NCBI RefSeq assembly: GCF_949628265.1
Contig: NC_088788.1
Coordinates: 62,001-126,000 of the forward strand
Source of the DNA: Cloeon dipterum
Taxonomy: Eukaryota > Arthropoda > Insecta > Ephemeroptera > Baetidae
DNA: 64,000 bases
Reading direction: 5' to 3'
Shown: positions 1-11,092 of the stretch, piece after piece
Layout: every line of letters starts with the position of its first letter
Numbering within the stretch: position 1 is the stretch's first letter
Made by a program: the position numbers and the translations under genes
The notes under the pieces: generated by a model
What the model saw: the letters and a program-made list of their open reading frames with translations, nothing else
Database searches by the model: none
What the model was told of the DNA's origin: nothing

Positions 1-1190
1 GAAAATATTGATTTTTATTTATTTAATTTAACCTAAATAATATTTATGCCTTTTAGGATTTAAATAAATTGAATTCAAAGTAAATTTAATTGTTTGAAAT
101 GGTTATGAGAATTGAATAAATATTTTTTTTAGTGCGATTTAATGATTAGTTCCGAAATAATTAACTGCTATTGATTTTTATTGATTTAACCACATTTTAA
201 AGTTATTTACCTTACATTTCTTTAATTAAAATAAAATTTAACAGGTTTTTCTTTGTTTAAAAATTTTTTTAAAGCGAATTTGAATTGAATGAAAAATATT
301 TTTTAATTTCTCGTTATTTTTATGATTTTTTGAAAGGATTTGTAATCTAAATTAAGATGTCTGGCTAAATTAATAAAAGGAGCTGCTTTCCCATGGGCTA
401 GAATGGATCAGGATTTGGACGACTCGTGGGACTGGACTGGAGGTGGAGGACTGGCGGACTAAAGGAAGGACAGGAGCAGCGAAGACGTACCGGAAGAAGG
501 AAGAACCAGCAGAGAAGGACGGAGCGGATCAACGAGGCGCAGAAGGCTCTGACGAAGACCAGGTCGGACGCGGCTGAGCAGCCGTCGAGCGCGGCGCCGA
601 CGAGTTCATGGTGGCTGGTGGCGGTGATGGTGTTGATGGCGGCGGCGGAAGGTGCGGTGGTGTCGGCGGCGGCGGAGGTTGCGGCGGCGGTGGAGGTGTT
701 GGCGGAGTGGGCATTTTGAGGCGGTGGTACAGGACAGATCGAAACGGAGGCGGCTAGTGGTGGAGACGTAGAGCTGCGTGCGCAGCGAGGAAAGAGGTGT
801 GGGCGGCTGCTGGAGGCATGTCGCGTGCGGCAGTGTTATAGTTAAAAGGCAGGCCATTCGAAACGCTGCTTGCGCACCCGCATCGATTTTATTGATTTTT
901 CCCTCTGCTGCTGGTAAGATTGATGCGAGAAAATTAACAAAAATAAATCTCATCGAAAATTTGCCTTTTGGTTCGTTTCGAAAAAAGTTTGCCCAACCAA
1001 AATGATAAAAGGATAAAATACAAATAAAAAAACTATGAAATATGCATGAATAGCAAACAAATCCAATTCCCTTTTGTTTTCATTGCTGTTAAAAAAATCA
1101 CAGTCAATGAACTATCGCATGTTATTTCCAACGCTTGGAAATTTTTCTTTTAATAATAATATATATAATAAATATTAATGCGGTAAAATT
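1..1190 (+). mobile_element. Foldback element E1, right arm only (centre lies left of the window)
   Basis: Positions 1-360 are AT-rich arm and 361-830 are the GC-rich outer domain. Positions 830-1190 are a right-end block also seen at 7,405-7,660 and 17,985-18,340. A TATA-like box (TAATAAAAGG) at 371-380 lies 22 bases before an ATG at 403 that opens a 19-residue acidic frame (MDQDLDDSWDW...) closed by a stop at 460-462. Further out another frame carries the family phrase KTRSDAAEQP and then Ala/Val-rich triplet repeats. Membership is judged by alignment by eye with E2, E4 and E6. No transposase is visible, so this is a non-autonomous or passively amplified element. Confidence 0.7.
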
Positions 1191-1500
1191 AAATATTTTA
1201 CGGAAGTAAATTTAATCTGTCATTCACGTCAGGGAAATGCTCCATTTCTGGTAGACTCTCGCTCATCATTGCTCTCTCGTCGGCTCCAAATATTTTGCAA
1301 TAAAAAACTGCAAACTAAATAGAGCACGGAATAAAGTTTGCAGAAGCGTTGGCCGAAGTCGCAACTCGGTGTCGGCTGACCGACAGGAAAGAGAGTTTGC
1401 CTGCAGCGCGTTTGAACGCAGCGCACGACACAAAATCGGCTTCTGCTATTATAAATCAAAATAGAGCAATAGATTTGGGCCAAACAATCAATTCTGTGCG

Positions 1501-1648
1501 AGGTGTAGCAGTCGTTCGTGCAAAGGTTTGGCGGCGATTTCAGCGGCGAAGGCAAATCCGAGGAGCAGGAAGGCGAAGGCGCCGGCTTCTGCTCGTCGGC
1601 GACGGCGCGGTAGTCGGCCCTGTCGCCGAATTTGCGCACGTCTCGCGC
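1501..1648 (-). pseudogene. Exon-like island X (copy 1), unrecognised protein
   Basis: Read on the minus strand, a GGCAG acceptor at 1,649-1,653 opens a frame starting ARDVRKFGDRADYRAVADEQ, followed by a Ser/Pro-rich stretch (SPSCSSDLPSPLKSPP) and a Cys-containing LCTNDCYTS. Codon use is GC-rich, unlike the AT-rich surroundings. No clear GT donor follows, and the frame runs on into AT-rich DNA without a stop for about 90 further codons. Between the copies I count seven amino-acid replacements and at least one silent change over the shared frame, which looks neutral. I do not recognise the family. It is either a decayed exon of a minus-strand gene or a chance open frame. Confidence 0.4.
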
Positions 1649-2348
1649 CTGCCACAACGCAAACGACGCAATTCCACGCTCGTGGCGCGCTGCAGTTGTG
1701 TTCACGTTTGCTTTTTAATTTGATGCTTCGTTTCATTGGCACTAATTATTCTAAATTGGTTCTAATTTAAGCAAACGCAAAAAAATCTTGATAATTTGGT
1801 GTGCGTTAATAGGTATTGTGAAAAAGAAAAGAAAATGTTTCGACGAGCAGGTCATCTTTAAATTGAAAATCCTTCTTCGATCCAGCATAATTAAGTTTGA
1901 AAAGAATATGCTTGCTCATAAAGTAGCAGACCGAAACCGACACTGACAACTGACTTGCTCCAAGAGCGCAACGTGGAGAGTCCAGAGCGCGTGTCTCTAT
2001 TTTTAACGTGCGACAGCGACAAGAGAAACACGACGCAGTCTCCCGCTGAGGCAAAACTGACGCGTGTTATGCAACCGGCGAAATACGCGTGCTGCCCGGC
2101 ACAACAAACAGCACGCTCTTCACATTCGTGCACATTCATATTCAGCGCTAACAAACTAAAATTTACCCCGCTTGCCCGTATTTGTTGTCAGTGACGTCAC
2201 AATCACAACAATAAAAAAGAGCTACGTGTCTATTTATCTCAAACACCCAAAAAATGCAGTCAACAAACCAACAATTAATCTGTTTCATAGTCGCCGCGAA
2301 TTTGAGTGTTCATTGTTGACGGAAAGAATTTGAGAATTCGGTCTTTAC

Positions 2349-2442
2349 GTTTCAACGCGCGGACTTCCTGCGCGTCCCTGATGTCCCTGAAGAGCAGTGT
2401 GGCCTCCGTGGGCGTGACGTCGGGCGTCAGGGACCGAGCCCG
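2349..2442 (-). pseudogene. Exon-like island Y (copy 1), candidate 94-nt exon
   Basis: On the minus strand a candidate acceptor (CGTAAG) precedes 31 codons beginning RARSLTPDVTPTEATLLFRD and continuing IRDAQEVRALK, ended by a GTAAAG donor. The frame is intact, GC-rich and codon-biased inside AT-rich DNA. It is unchanged in the second copy at 19,620-19,713. The family is not recognised. Its place downstream of the Ig-like island on the same strand in both duplicate blocks suggests the two were exons of one gene. The acceptor is weak, so the true left boundary could be elsewhere. Confidence 0.4.
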
Positions 2443-2564
2443 CTTACGAATCAGGTCAGGAGAGTTTTAAACCGCTTCTTTAACTTCATTCTCGCGCTCT
2501 TCGTACCTCGCGTGACTCGATTGCTAATTTTGCGTTATGCTCTCATTGGTTAGGTGCCAATCTG

Positions 2565-2905
2565 GTATTCGTAATAATCTTCGTCAATGTCAATAAAAGA
2601 ATATTTAATCATACAGGATTAAATGGTTGCGGATTGTTATTAAAAATTTCTTTCCTCTCCTTGAAAATACTGTAAAAGCACATTTTAAACAAAATTTTTA
2701 ATTGCCGATGATAAGATGAACACAAACAAGCGGCGCGGCCGCGACTCGCAATGATTAGCAAGCGCCCCGCGGCGCTGCTTCGGCCTTTGCCTCCCGAGCG
2801 AGCGAGCGAGAACGCCGAAATTCGGCGCCGCCGCTGATATTCACCGCATGTGTCAGTTCCAATGCCTGCAACAAATATCATGTGTCGGTGCCTTAACTTA
2901 ATTAA
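2565..2905. other. Block present in A but missing from A'; no gene seen
   Basis: An AT-rich stretch with a GC-rich patch at 2,730-2,850 that includes a GAGCGAGCGAGCGAG run. It interrupts the A/A' alignment. No credible coding region, RNA gene or terminal repeats were found. Confidence 0.4.
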
Positions 2906-3157
2906 TACTATTTAGTTAATTTATCACCACAAATTTAATTAAGATGATTTAGGTCCGCACTCTCAGCATAATTTCAAACAAATTGCTGGCCGCGCGATAT
3001 AAAGAAAAACACAAAATTTTTCACGATATACTTCTACAGCCAATTTCATTTTGGAGGCCGTGTGTGCAGCGGTGGCGGAAAATCCGCGAGGAAGCAGGTG
3101 CTACGTGTCGTGCTTCGTTTTAATTAAATTATAGAGTGTATACACGAATGTTAGCAA

Positions 3158-3690
3158 GCAGCAACCAAAGAAACCACTCTTTGAATTTTTATCTTGTAAA
3201 TTTGTCCCATTTTTAACATTATTTTTATTTTCTCGGCTTTGGGACGCATTTCTTGTTGTTTGGCCCTTGGAATTTTCAATACCGATCGTCAAATTAAAAA
3301 AATCACGCGGAACGTGGGCTCGGGTGGCGTGACCTGGCGAGGTCAGCCGCTATATGATTGATCGGTTGGAAGCAGGAGGCCTGCCGAGTAGCTGGAGGCC
3401 AGCGGCCGCGCGTTTGCGCAGTGGTCGCATAATTATCTCCCTTTGATACGTTCAAAATGGGGCTGGCGGGGATCAGGTACGCGGGTTCTAATGGTTTTAA
3501 TTGGATCAAAAGCGTTGACGAACTATTTTTTGTGCTTTCCAATGTGAGACAATTGTTCAGACTGAAAAAATGGTTATGCAACGGTCGAATTTTTAATTTA
3601 AATTGCATTGACAAGGTGTCAAATTAATTATTTGACTTAAATTGCGGGTTTTTATATCTCGCTCCTTGAGTACCGATGGTTTTGCAATTT
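3158..3690. repeat. Segmental duplication C, left flank of element E2 (partner 25,504-26,040)
   Basis: The block is essentially identical to 25,504-26,040 at a constant offset of 22,346 bases, and the identity continues into the left arm of the adjacent element (E2 here, E6 there) to about 4,700. A 103-codon minus-strand frame at 3,303-3,614 is the same in both copies but resembles nothing I know and has no coding bias, so I do not call it a gene. Confidence 0.85.
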
Positions 3691-5009
3691 CGTGGTGTTG
3701 TTGAGGGCGCGTAGCTGCAGCTGGTGACTGGCGAGTACGTCTCGTGTGCACCAGTTCTTCGTGCTGGCCTTCTCCGCGGTGGTCCAGCGCCTCCTGAGTC
3801 TCCAGCTGACGGACGTGGCCTCGCTGCCGCCTTCAGGATCTGCACGCTGCCCGCCACATCCGTGGCAACCTCCGCGGCTTCCTCCAGCCTCACTCGCCGC
3901 CGCCGCCAAACTCTTCCCCTCGCTCTGCCGCACCACAATTTCCGGTCGTGACCATCCTCCTGCACGACCGGCTGTTCGGCCGTGTCTTCGCCAGGGCCTG
4001 CTGCGCCTCGTCGATCAGCTCCGTCCATCTCCGCCAACTTCGCCGCCGCCTCCGCCGACCTCTCCGCTGCCGCTGTCGACGCCACGAACTCGCCGACGCT
4101 GCGCTCGACGGCTGCTCGGCCGCGTCCGACCTAGTCTTCGCCACCGCTCCCCGCCGTCCTCTCTTCCGCCGCCGCCATCACCTCTGCCGCGTCCGACCTG
4201 GTCTTCGCCACAGCCTGCTACGCCTCATTGATCCGCTACGTCCATCTCCAGGGTCTTCCAGTCCGTTTTCGCTGCTCCTGTCCTTCCTTCAGTCCTCCAC
4301 CTCCAGTCCAGTCCCTTATTGCGTACTCCAAGTCCTCCAGATCCAGATCCATTATAACCCATGGGAAAGCAGCTCCTTTTATTAATTTAGCCAGACATCT
4401 TAATTTAGATTACAAATGCTTTCAAAAAATCATAAAAATAACGAGAAATTAAAAAATATTTTTCATTCAACACAAATTCGCTTTAAAAAAATTTTTAAAA
4501 CAAAGAAAAACCTGTTAAATTTGATTATTTCATATAAAAATTTCAATTAAAAAATGTTTAAATGTCGCTAAATAAATTAAAATAAATAGCTGTTAATTAT
4601 TTCCGAACTAAATATCAAATGGTAATAAAAACACATTTATTCAATTCTCATAACCATTTGAAGCAATTAAATTTTCTTTGATCTCAATTTATTTAAGTTC
4701 TAAGGCATAAATCTTATTTGGCTGATATTAAATAAATAAAAATAATTATTTTCAATATTAATATAATACAAATAACAATTCATTAACCAATAAAATAAAT
4801 TACAAATAATATGTTTAATGTTAATATAAATTCGGAAAATTATATTCCTGTTGAAATGTTTTATGGTGTTTCTATCAAGTGCAATTTTCATTTCATTAAC
4901 TCTTCGCCGTAATCGCACAAAGAATGCTCCATATCACTTTAAATTCTTTTCAACATCTCATTTCATCTTAAATCTCCGGTTATGACATTTTATTACTTTC
5001 CAAATCACG

Positions 5010-5800
5010 AAAAGTTAAATATATTGCTTGTTTTTTACGCGTTTTTTAAACTTTGATCCTCCAAATCTCGGGCTCTGAGCATCTCTAATGCAAAATCCAA
5101 CTACCAATGGACTCGTCTTAATCTCCTTTGATCAGGTGGAGGGTTTAAAAGGTGCATAAACTCATCCCCTTTCATCCCCAATGCCACAATTTTAACAATA
5201 AGCGACCACCGTTCCTGTCGCCGCTCCTTCTGTTTTGCATCTTTCGAGCTGTGTGACATCTTATTGGCAGAGAGCAAGCTCCCCAAAACCGATTTGTTGG
5301 TTAGAGCAGTTCAAGACGAGTGCAACGGTCTTTAGTTTTTTATATTCTGACCCTTAAAACCCGAGTTTTGGAGTTGGAAAAATGACGAAATGAAAAAGAA
5401 ATGTGCAACTTTTTCAGGTTTTTGGTATTTCCACCTACAAATCTCGGGTTCTATTGAACAGACTTGCAGAAACTAACAACCATTGCACTCGACTTGACCT
5501 GCTCTAACAAACAGGTCGGTTTGGGGAGCTTGCTCTCTGCCAATAAGATGTCACACAATTCGAAAGATGCAAAACAAGGAGCGGCGACAGGAACGGCGGT
5601 CGCTTGTTATTAAAATTATGGCATTGGGGATGGAAGGTGATGAGTTTAAGCACCTTTTAAACCCTCCACCTGATCAAAGGAGATTGAGACGAGTCCATTG
5701 TTAGGTAGATTTTGCATTAGAGATGCTCAGAGCCCGAGATTTGGAGGTTCAAAGTTTAAAAAACACGTAAAAAGAAATATATTTAACTTTTCGTGATTTT
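5010..5800. repeat. Central palindrome of E2
   Basis: Two inverted arms of about 370-390 bases meet near position 5,400. Each arm contains CTCCAAATCTCGGG-type ends, a GGAGGGTTTAAAAGG segment, and a GCCACAATTTTAA/TCGAGCTGTGTGACATCTT segment. A smaller dyad at the centre pairs CCCGAGTTTTGGAG with CTACAAATCTCGGG. Homologous cores occur at about 15,905-16,670, 23,735-24,440 and 27,515-28,250, and a half core at 10,850-11,092. Extruded as a cruciform or copied as RNA, this would form a hairpin of several hundred base pairs. Confidence 0.85.
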
Positions 5801-6774
5801 TCAAATTCCCAATCTTGGGATTTAAAAACCAGAATTTCAAAATCTATCAACCGCTATAGACTCTTCTCAATCTCCTCTGGAGCGCAGATGTGTTTTTGAC
5901 GTTATAATTAATCTTGATTTAATAACTCGGAGATTTCAAAATGGAGACGAACGTAATTTCTCCTAACGTAATAAAATGTCTTACCCGGAGATTACAGATG
6001 AAAAAAGATATTCAAAAAAATTTAAGTGACAGAGCACTTTTAGTGCGATTACGGCAAATGGTTAATAAATTGAAATTGCACTTTACAGAAACACTGAAAA
6101 ACATTTCAACAGGATTATAATTTTTTCGAATTAATATTAATGTTAAACATTTTATTTGAAAATATTTTTAATTTATTAATGAATTTTTTATCTATCTATA
6201 TTAATATTGAAAATATTTTATTTATTTATTTGATTTTAGCAAACTATTAATTAAGTCTTAGAATTTAAGTAAATTGAATTCAAAGGAAATTTAATTGTTC
6301 AAATGGTTATTACAATTGGATAAATATTTTTTTGTTCGCTTTAATATTTAGTTCCTAAATTATTAACAGCTATAGATTTTAATTATTTTATGAAATTTAA
6401 AAATTTTTTAATTTAAATTTATTTACTTGATAATAAAATTTAGCAAAATGATCTTTGTTTTAAAAATTTTTTGAAGCGAATTTGCATTGAATGAAAAATT
6501 TATTATAATTTATTGTAATTGTTATGATTGTTTGAATGTATTTGTGAACTAGATGAAGATGTCGGGCTAAATGAATAAAAGGAGCTGCTTTCCCATAGGC
6601 TAGAATGGATCTGAATCTGCAGGACTTGGAGGACGCGAGGGACTGGACTGGAGGAGGAGGACTGGCGGACTGAAGGAAGGAGAGGAGCAGCGAAGAGACG
6701 GACCCGAAGACCCCGGACACGGACGTAGCGGATCAACGAGGGAACAAGGTCGGACGCGGCTAAGCAGCTGTCAA

Positions 6775-7300
6775 GCGCGTCGCCGCTGCTGGTGATGGCG
6801 GTGGCGGCGTCGGAGGCGGCGGTGATTGCAGCGTCGGAGGCGGCGGTGATTGCAGCGTCGGAGGCGGCGGAGGTGGCGGCGTCGGAGGAGGCGGAGGTGG
6901 CGGCTGTTTTGGCGGCGTCGGAGGTAACGGCGTCGGAAGCGGCGGAGGTGGCGGCGGTTTCGGCGGCGTAGTCGGTGGTGGCGTCGGAGGCGGCGGTGGT
7001 TGCAGCGTCGGTGGTTGCAGCGTCGGAGGAGGCGGAGGTGGCGGCTGTTTTGGCGGCGTCGGAGGTGACGGCGTCGGAAGCGGCGGAGGTGGCGGCGGCG
7101 TAGTCGATGGTGGCATCGGAGGCGGCGGTGGTTGGGACAGAGGAGTCGGCGGCGGAGGAGTCGGCGGCGGAGGTGGTGCCGGTTTCGGCGTCGACGGAGG
7201 TGGCGACAGTGGTGGAGATGGCGGCGGAGGTGGCGGCGGCGGCGAAAGCGTTGGCAGCGGAGGGCGTAGTGGCGGCAATGGAGGCGGCAGCGGGCCACGA
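6775..7300. repeat. GC-rich triplet-repeat domain of E2 right arm
   Basis: The tract is built of GGC, GGA, GTC and GGT triplets with an internal duplication of roughly 130-150 bases (about 6,873-7,020 against about 7,020-7,140). Because indels are in threes, several frames stay open on both strands (Ala/Ser-Asp-rich, Pro-rich and Arg-rich). These translations look like by-products of the triplet structure rather than proteins. Confidence 0.8.
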
Positions 7301-7660
7301 ACGGGAGCTGGAGGCGGGTATAAGGGAAGAGATGGCCATCGAGGCGGTTGCTGACGGAGGCGGAAGGCTCCGAACGGCAGCTGGAGGCAGTAGCGGCGTG
7401 CGGCAGCGTTGCGTTTTTAATTAAAAAGTAGGCCGATCGAGACACTGCTTGCACACCAGCATCGATTTTGCACCGATTTTATTAATTTTTTTCCCTCTAG
7501 TGCATATTGCGGCGAAAATATGAATAAAAATAAATAAATCATCGAAAATTTATTTGCCTTTTGGTTCGGTTCGAAAAAGGTTTTCCCAACCAAAATGATA
7601 CAAGGATAAAATACAAATAAAAAAAACTATGAAATGTGCAGCGCTTGGAAATTTTTCTTT

Positions 7661-8099
7661 TCTTAATAAATAATAATGGGGTTAAAGTATATCTTTTATG
7701 CTACTTGCTTCTTTTCGCTTAATTTGGGCAATAAATTGAATTGGAAAGCCGCGCAGAATGAAAATGCTCCGGTTTTACGGACGCTGCTGATTGCGAGAGC
7801 GGAGCGAAAACCAAATTTCAGCCTCGCCTCAGCGCAAGATGAGCGAGAGGCGTCGCGGCGTCAAGTGAGAAAAAAAGCAGCTAACAGACCACGCTCGTTA
7901 TTTTGTAAGCCCTCCCCGGCATAATGATAGTCGAAAACGCACTTTATAAAGTGGGAAAAAGATTTTTGTAGAGGAATGAATTCAATTTAGGTACATCCAG
8001 AGCGCACAACTGGAGCCGTTTCATTTTATTTACGATGAGTTATAATTCGTGACATCGGACGCGCGCTTTCGAGAGATAATGAAAAGAGGAAAACACCCG
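7661..8099. other. Unannotated spacer containing an empty LINE insertion site (7,700-7,770)
   Basis: Positions 7,700-7,770 match A' at 20,030-20,059 joined directly to 20,295-20,325, so this copy lacks the 235-bp LINE fragment found there. The rest (7,770-8,099) is mixed sequence with no coding signal. Confidence 0.55.
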
Positions 8100-8525
8100 T
8101 GGGAATAATCAAGAGCTGCCTACGCGAGTGCGTGTGTATTTTATTATTGTTTTCTTTTAACGCGGCGCACGCGAGTGCGTGTTTTGCGCCGGTAGCAGAA
8201 AAGTAATTAACTGTGCGAGCAAAGGCAACAGAAGCCGAGACTCACTCTTACGCCAAAACAGGTGGAAACACACTCGAAACGCGCCTTCGAACACTCAACA
8301 AGTGACACCAGTGCATGACCGCTTGAAGATAAAATCAAAATTAATTGAAAAGCCCTTTCAACGTTCAAACCCAGATTTATTTTGCTGTTCATTTGAATTA
8401 AAAACAAATATCAATTTACATCGTGAGAAATAATTTAAATAATTCGCAAAAATACGGATGCTGGACGCTCTTAACGAGGGAAAACGGACCAAATTTGCAT
8501 TTGATTAAAAATATTCAAAAAACAG
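8100..8525 (+). repeat. Dispersed duplication I, inverted partner at 57,410-57,905
   Basis: Several blocks match the reverse complement of 57,410-57,905: the GCGGCGCACGCGAGTG segment, a segment containing CAACAGAAGCCGAGACTCAC, the CCAGTGCATGACC segment, and the segment CTGGACGCTCTTAACGAGGG at about 8,461. Small indels separate them. Neither copy has a convincing open frame or splice signals. It may be an ancient dispersed repeat. Confidence 0.75.
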
Positions 8526-9839
8526 AGGAGCAGTAAAGAAGGCCATTTAATTGGTGTGTCGTTCCAGATGGAATTTAATTAAGCTTTTTGTGAATTTGGA
8601 CAGGCGGAAGGCGTTGACTCCTTGTTAATTATGAAAATGCGAAAAGAGCGGCTGCCTGCTGCTGCACGCGTGGGACGCACACACTTGTATATATATCTTA
8701 ATTGCCCCGAAAATGTGCGTAATCGCTTTCCTCTTTCGCGATCCGAGAAAATATCGTGTTTCCACATGACTTAATTTCACGTCAGATGACGCCAATTAAT
8801 GTAAAAGAGACGGATTAAAGCAAATTAAATGCATTTTTCATCTTGAAAATATTAATTTGCAGTGACTGCGAAAGTTTGAGTTAAAAATGATTCATCAGGG
8901 GTCCGCAACGATGAATATTTTCGATTAAATTTGTTCTGTGGAACGAAAAGACAATTGGAACGTTTGGCAAAATGCATCATCTTGGCGCGCGCACTTCGGG
9001 TTTCGCCAGCTCATGCAATGCAAATTGGTTACCATACCCGCCCGCGCCAGCATTTTGCGCTAAGCGAGACCTCTGCGCCAGTGCACGGCTGCGTCCAAAG
9101 GGCAACCCCATTTCCTGATCTTTTCCGCACTCGAATCGAACCGAGACGACGATTGCGATTCGTGAAAATTGTTCTGTCCAGAGTGACGCAGAAGAGAGTC
9201 GGCCCCGAATGCAGATTGTGCGCGACACTTGCTCACCGCGAGAGCTAGTTAGGCGCGATCCGACAATTTCGCAAAATGTCACCAAAAAGCGAGCACTCGG
9301 CTGAAGTACACGGGCCTGGCCATATTTCTAAAAAGCCGCAGGTTGCTGCCATTTTGCACAATTTTCTATACAGAAGATTGAGATTTAAGTAAAGGATTGC
9401 GTGTAGAGCGTGTTGCGTGGCTGTCGTGACATGATAATTTATCCCAATTGGGAGCGTGCGCGTAACGAGAACTCGCCTAAGATAGAAAACGGCGTGCGCC
9501 TTACAATTAGAAGGAATGTGCACTGGCACTGCCGCTCACAAAGATTTGCTCTGCTTACGGAGAAATCGCAGTGCGAACTGACAATTTGGCGCCGCCGAGC
9601 CACCGACAGCGGCCGGCCGACACATATTGCTGTCCTGCCTACCTGCCTGCCTGCCGTGGCCCAGTCTCCAATCTCTCGAATCCGCGTCCGCCACTGACGG
9701 CACACCGACTTTGGACGGGCGTCCCGAATTCTAAACACGCCACACGCGACGCTCGCCGCACCGGCAAACTCACGCGACACAGTACTATTTTCTAATTTCC
9801 TCACGAACAAAAGCAGTAACCAGCTCAGATCTTTAAAAA
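8526..9839. other. Spacer with no supported gene
   Basis: Mixed composition: AT-rich to 8,930, then GC-rich to about 9,780. Overlapping open frames of 70 to 160 codons exist on both strands, but none has recognisable motifs, splice context or consistent codon bias. Confidence 0.5.
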
Positions 9840-11092
9840 TTCCTGATGTGAGGATTTGAAAGGAAATATCTAAAAATAAAATGTGGAGGAAAGATGTTTT
9901 CGTTACGACTGCGCAGAGCAATTAAAAAGGGCGTCTTCAAGAGTTAAAAGCCAATCAAAATCAGATCAGAATGTAAGGGAAAGGGAAGACTGATAATGAA
10001 TTTTGCCACTTAGTTGAGATGATTAAGGATGATAATTAATTATTTCTGTGTAGAGGATTATTACAAATGTCAACAAAATCTTTTGATCAAAGAAGTTCTT
10101 TGTACTTATAGTAGATAATGCCTGATCAAAAATAAGTATTCAATTTAAAATTCTTTTCTATTAATCGCACCTACAATTTTGCAGCAATTGCATTTCCCAA
10201 ATCCGTACAATCGTCCGATAATTTCACAAGAACGGAAACGCAAGATTGGCCAACGCAAACCGCGATTCCATCTGCAGGCCGTTTAAGCTGCTAAGGTAAT
10301 AATCACACGGCAATTAGTGCAATTTTCGCGAGCCACACGATCCAAAATAAATCGACAAAGCAGTAGAATGAAAACAAAAAAGATGACTTTGTACTCACCC
10401 TGAGCCAGACGGCGCGGGGTCGCCGATCACCTCGCAGTGGTAATCTGCACAGTGTCACCCTCGCCGGCGGAGGTCGAGCGCAAACTTGGGCTCCTCCGAG
10501 TACCTGGAAAAGCAATAGAAAATCCAAATTAAACACACTGCGGCAACTGCATGGCGAGAGAAGAAAAAACTTGTTAATTAAAAGACTCACACGGCTTTAA
10601 TCATCCAGCATTAATTATTGTGCGCGAGAGGGCCTCTCGAATACAAACAAATAAGTAATTACGCGGTCACTGCAACTCGCGTGTGTACATTTTAAGTACT
10701 CGAACGACACGACCACGTGCCGATTTTAATTTTAAAACTGGCTGCGACGCTGATTGAAAATCGGCTCAGATGCTGCAACAGGTTTCCGTGGGCGTTAAGC
10801 AAGTGCAAAAATCACAAAAAAAAATAAAATTAATTATTTTCTCGCGTTTTCGAAACTTTGAACCTCCAAATCTCGGGTTCTGAGCATCACAAATGCAAAA
10901 TTTACATCCCGTATAACTTGCCTCAATCCCCCCTGAGCAGCAGAAGGGTTTAGGGGGTGCTAACGCTCATCCCTCTTCATCCCCATTGCTATACAATTTA
11001 GAAAAAGAGGGACTACCGCTCACTGTTGCATCTTTAAAACTGTATGCCAACTTGATGTGGATGGAGAGCAAGCAAACACCCCTTAACCCGGA
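9840..11092. repeat. Segmental duplication B (partner B' at 22,699-23,978)
   Basis: The block begins at TCCTGATGTGAGGATT and runs to a GATGGAGAGCAA motif inside the left half of a foldback core. It matches 22,699-23,978 with only scattered small differences; the exon island inside it is offset by 12,882 bases. The right edge of both copies lies within element core sequence (E3 and E5), so the breakpoint is probably element-associated. Confidence 0.85.
10399..10503 (-). pseudogene. Decayed Ig (I-set) domain exon, copy 1
   Basis: On the minus strand a TTTTCCAG acceptor (10,504 upward) and a GTGAGT donor (10,393-10,398) bracket 105 nt. Reading across frames gives EEPKFALDL, then GEGDTVQIT, then CEVIGDPAP, then VWLR. 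This is the order and spacing of an I-set Ig domain N-terminal half: the B-strand Cys in CEV, the G-D-P-x-P turn, and the C-strand Trp. Joining them needs three frame changes within about 100 bases, so the exon cannot encode the domain as it stands. One frame is open throughout but yields an unfamiliar Arg/Pro-rich peptide. Tandem Ig domains of this type are typical of titin, obscurin or twitchin-like muscle proteins, which is an inference here. Confidence 0.5.

Larger units (their letters stand above)
830..3112. repeat. Segmental duplication A (partner A' at 17,985-20,040)
   Basis: From the outer end of E1 to about 2,560 the sequence is nearly identical by eye to 17,985-19,830. The similarity resumes at 2,905-3,112 against 19,838-20,040. 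The stretch 2,565-2,905 is absent from A', so it is an insertion here or a deletion there. The block carries two exon-like islands on the minus strand, annotated separately. Around 2,349-2,530 the two copies differ at only one position that I could see. Confidence 0.85.
3691..7660. mobile_element. Foldback element E2, complete palindrome
   Basis: Order: GC-rich left domain (3,691-4,350), AT-rich left arm (4,350-5,010), central palindrome (5,010-5,800), AT-rich right arm with about 170 bases missing on the left (5,800-6,590), GC-rich right domain (6,590-7,400), right-end block (7,400-7,660). The arms are reverse complements over most of their length. TATA-like boxes face outward at 4,375-4,384 (minus) and 6,573-6,582 (plus), each followed about 22 bases later by an ATG (4,352 minus; 6,605 plus) starting an acidic MDL-type frame. 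The outer GC domains are unequal: the left has coiled-coil-type debris ending in NWCTRD, the right has long GGC/GGA triplet tracts. No transposase or clear target-site duplication was found. Confidence 0.75.

Noticed and set aside
3303-3614. 103-codon minus frame present identically at 25,649-25,960
   Set aside because: Identity is explained by segmental duplication C/C'. No motif, no splice context, and the codon use is that of surrounding DNA.
6503-7454. 278-, 227- and 172-codon minus-strand frames (Ala/Ser/Asp-rich, Arg-rich, Pro-rich)
   Set aside because: Same low-complexity effect in the E2 right arm. The longest merely extends into the AT-rich arm as Ser/Asn/His-rich sequence.
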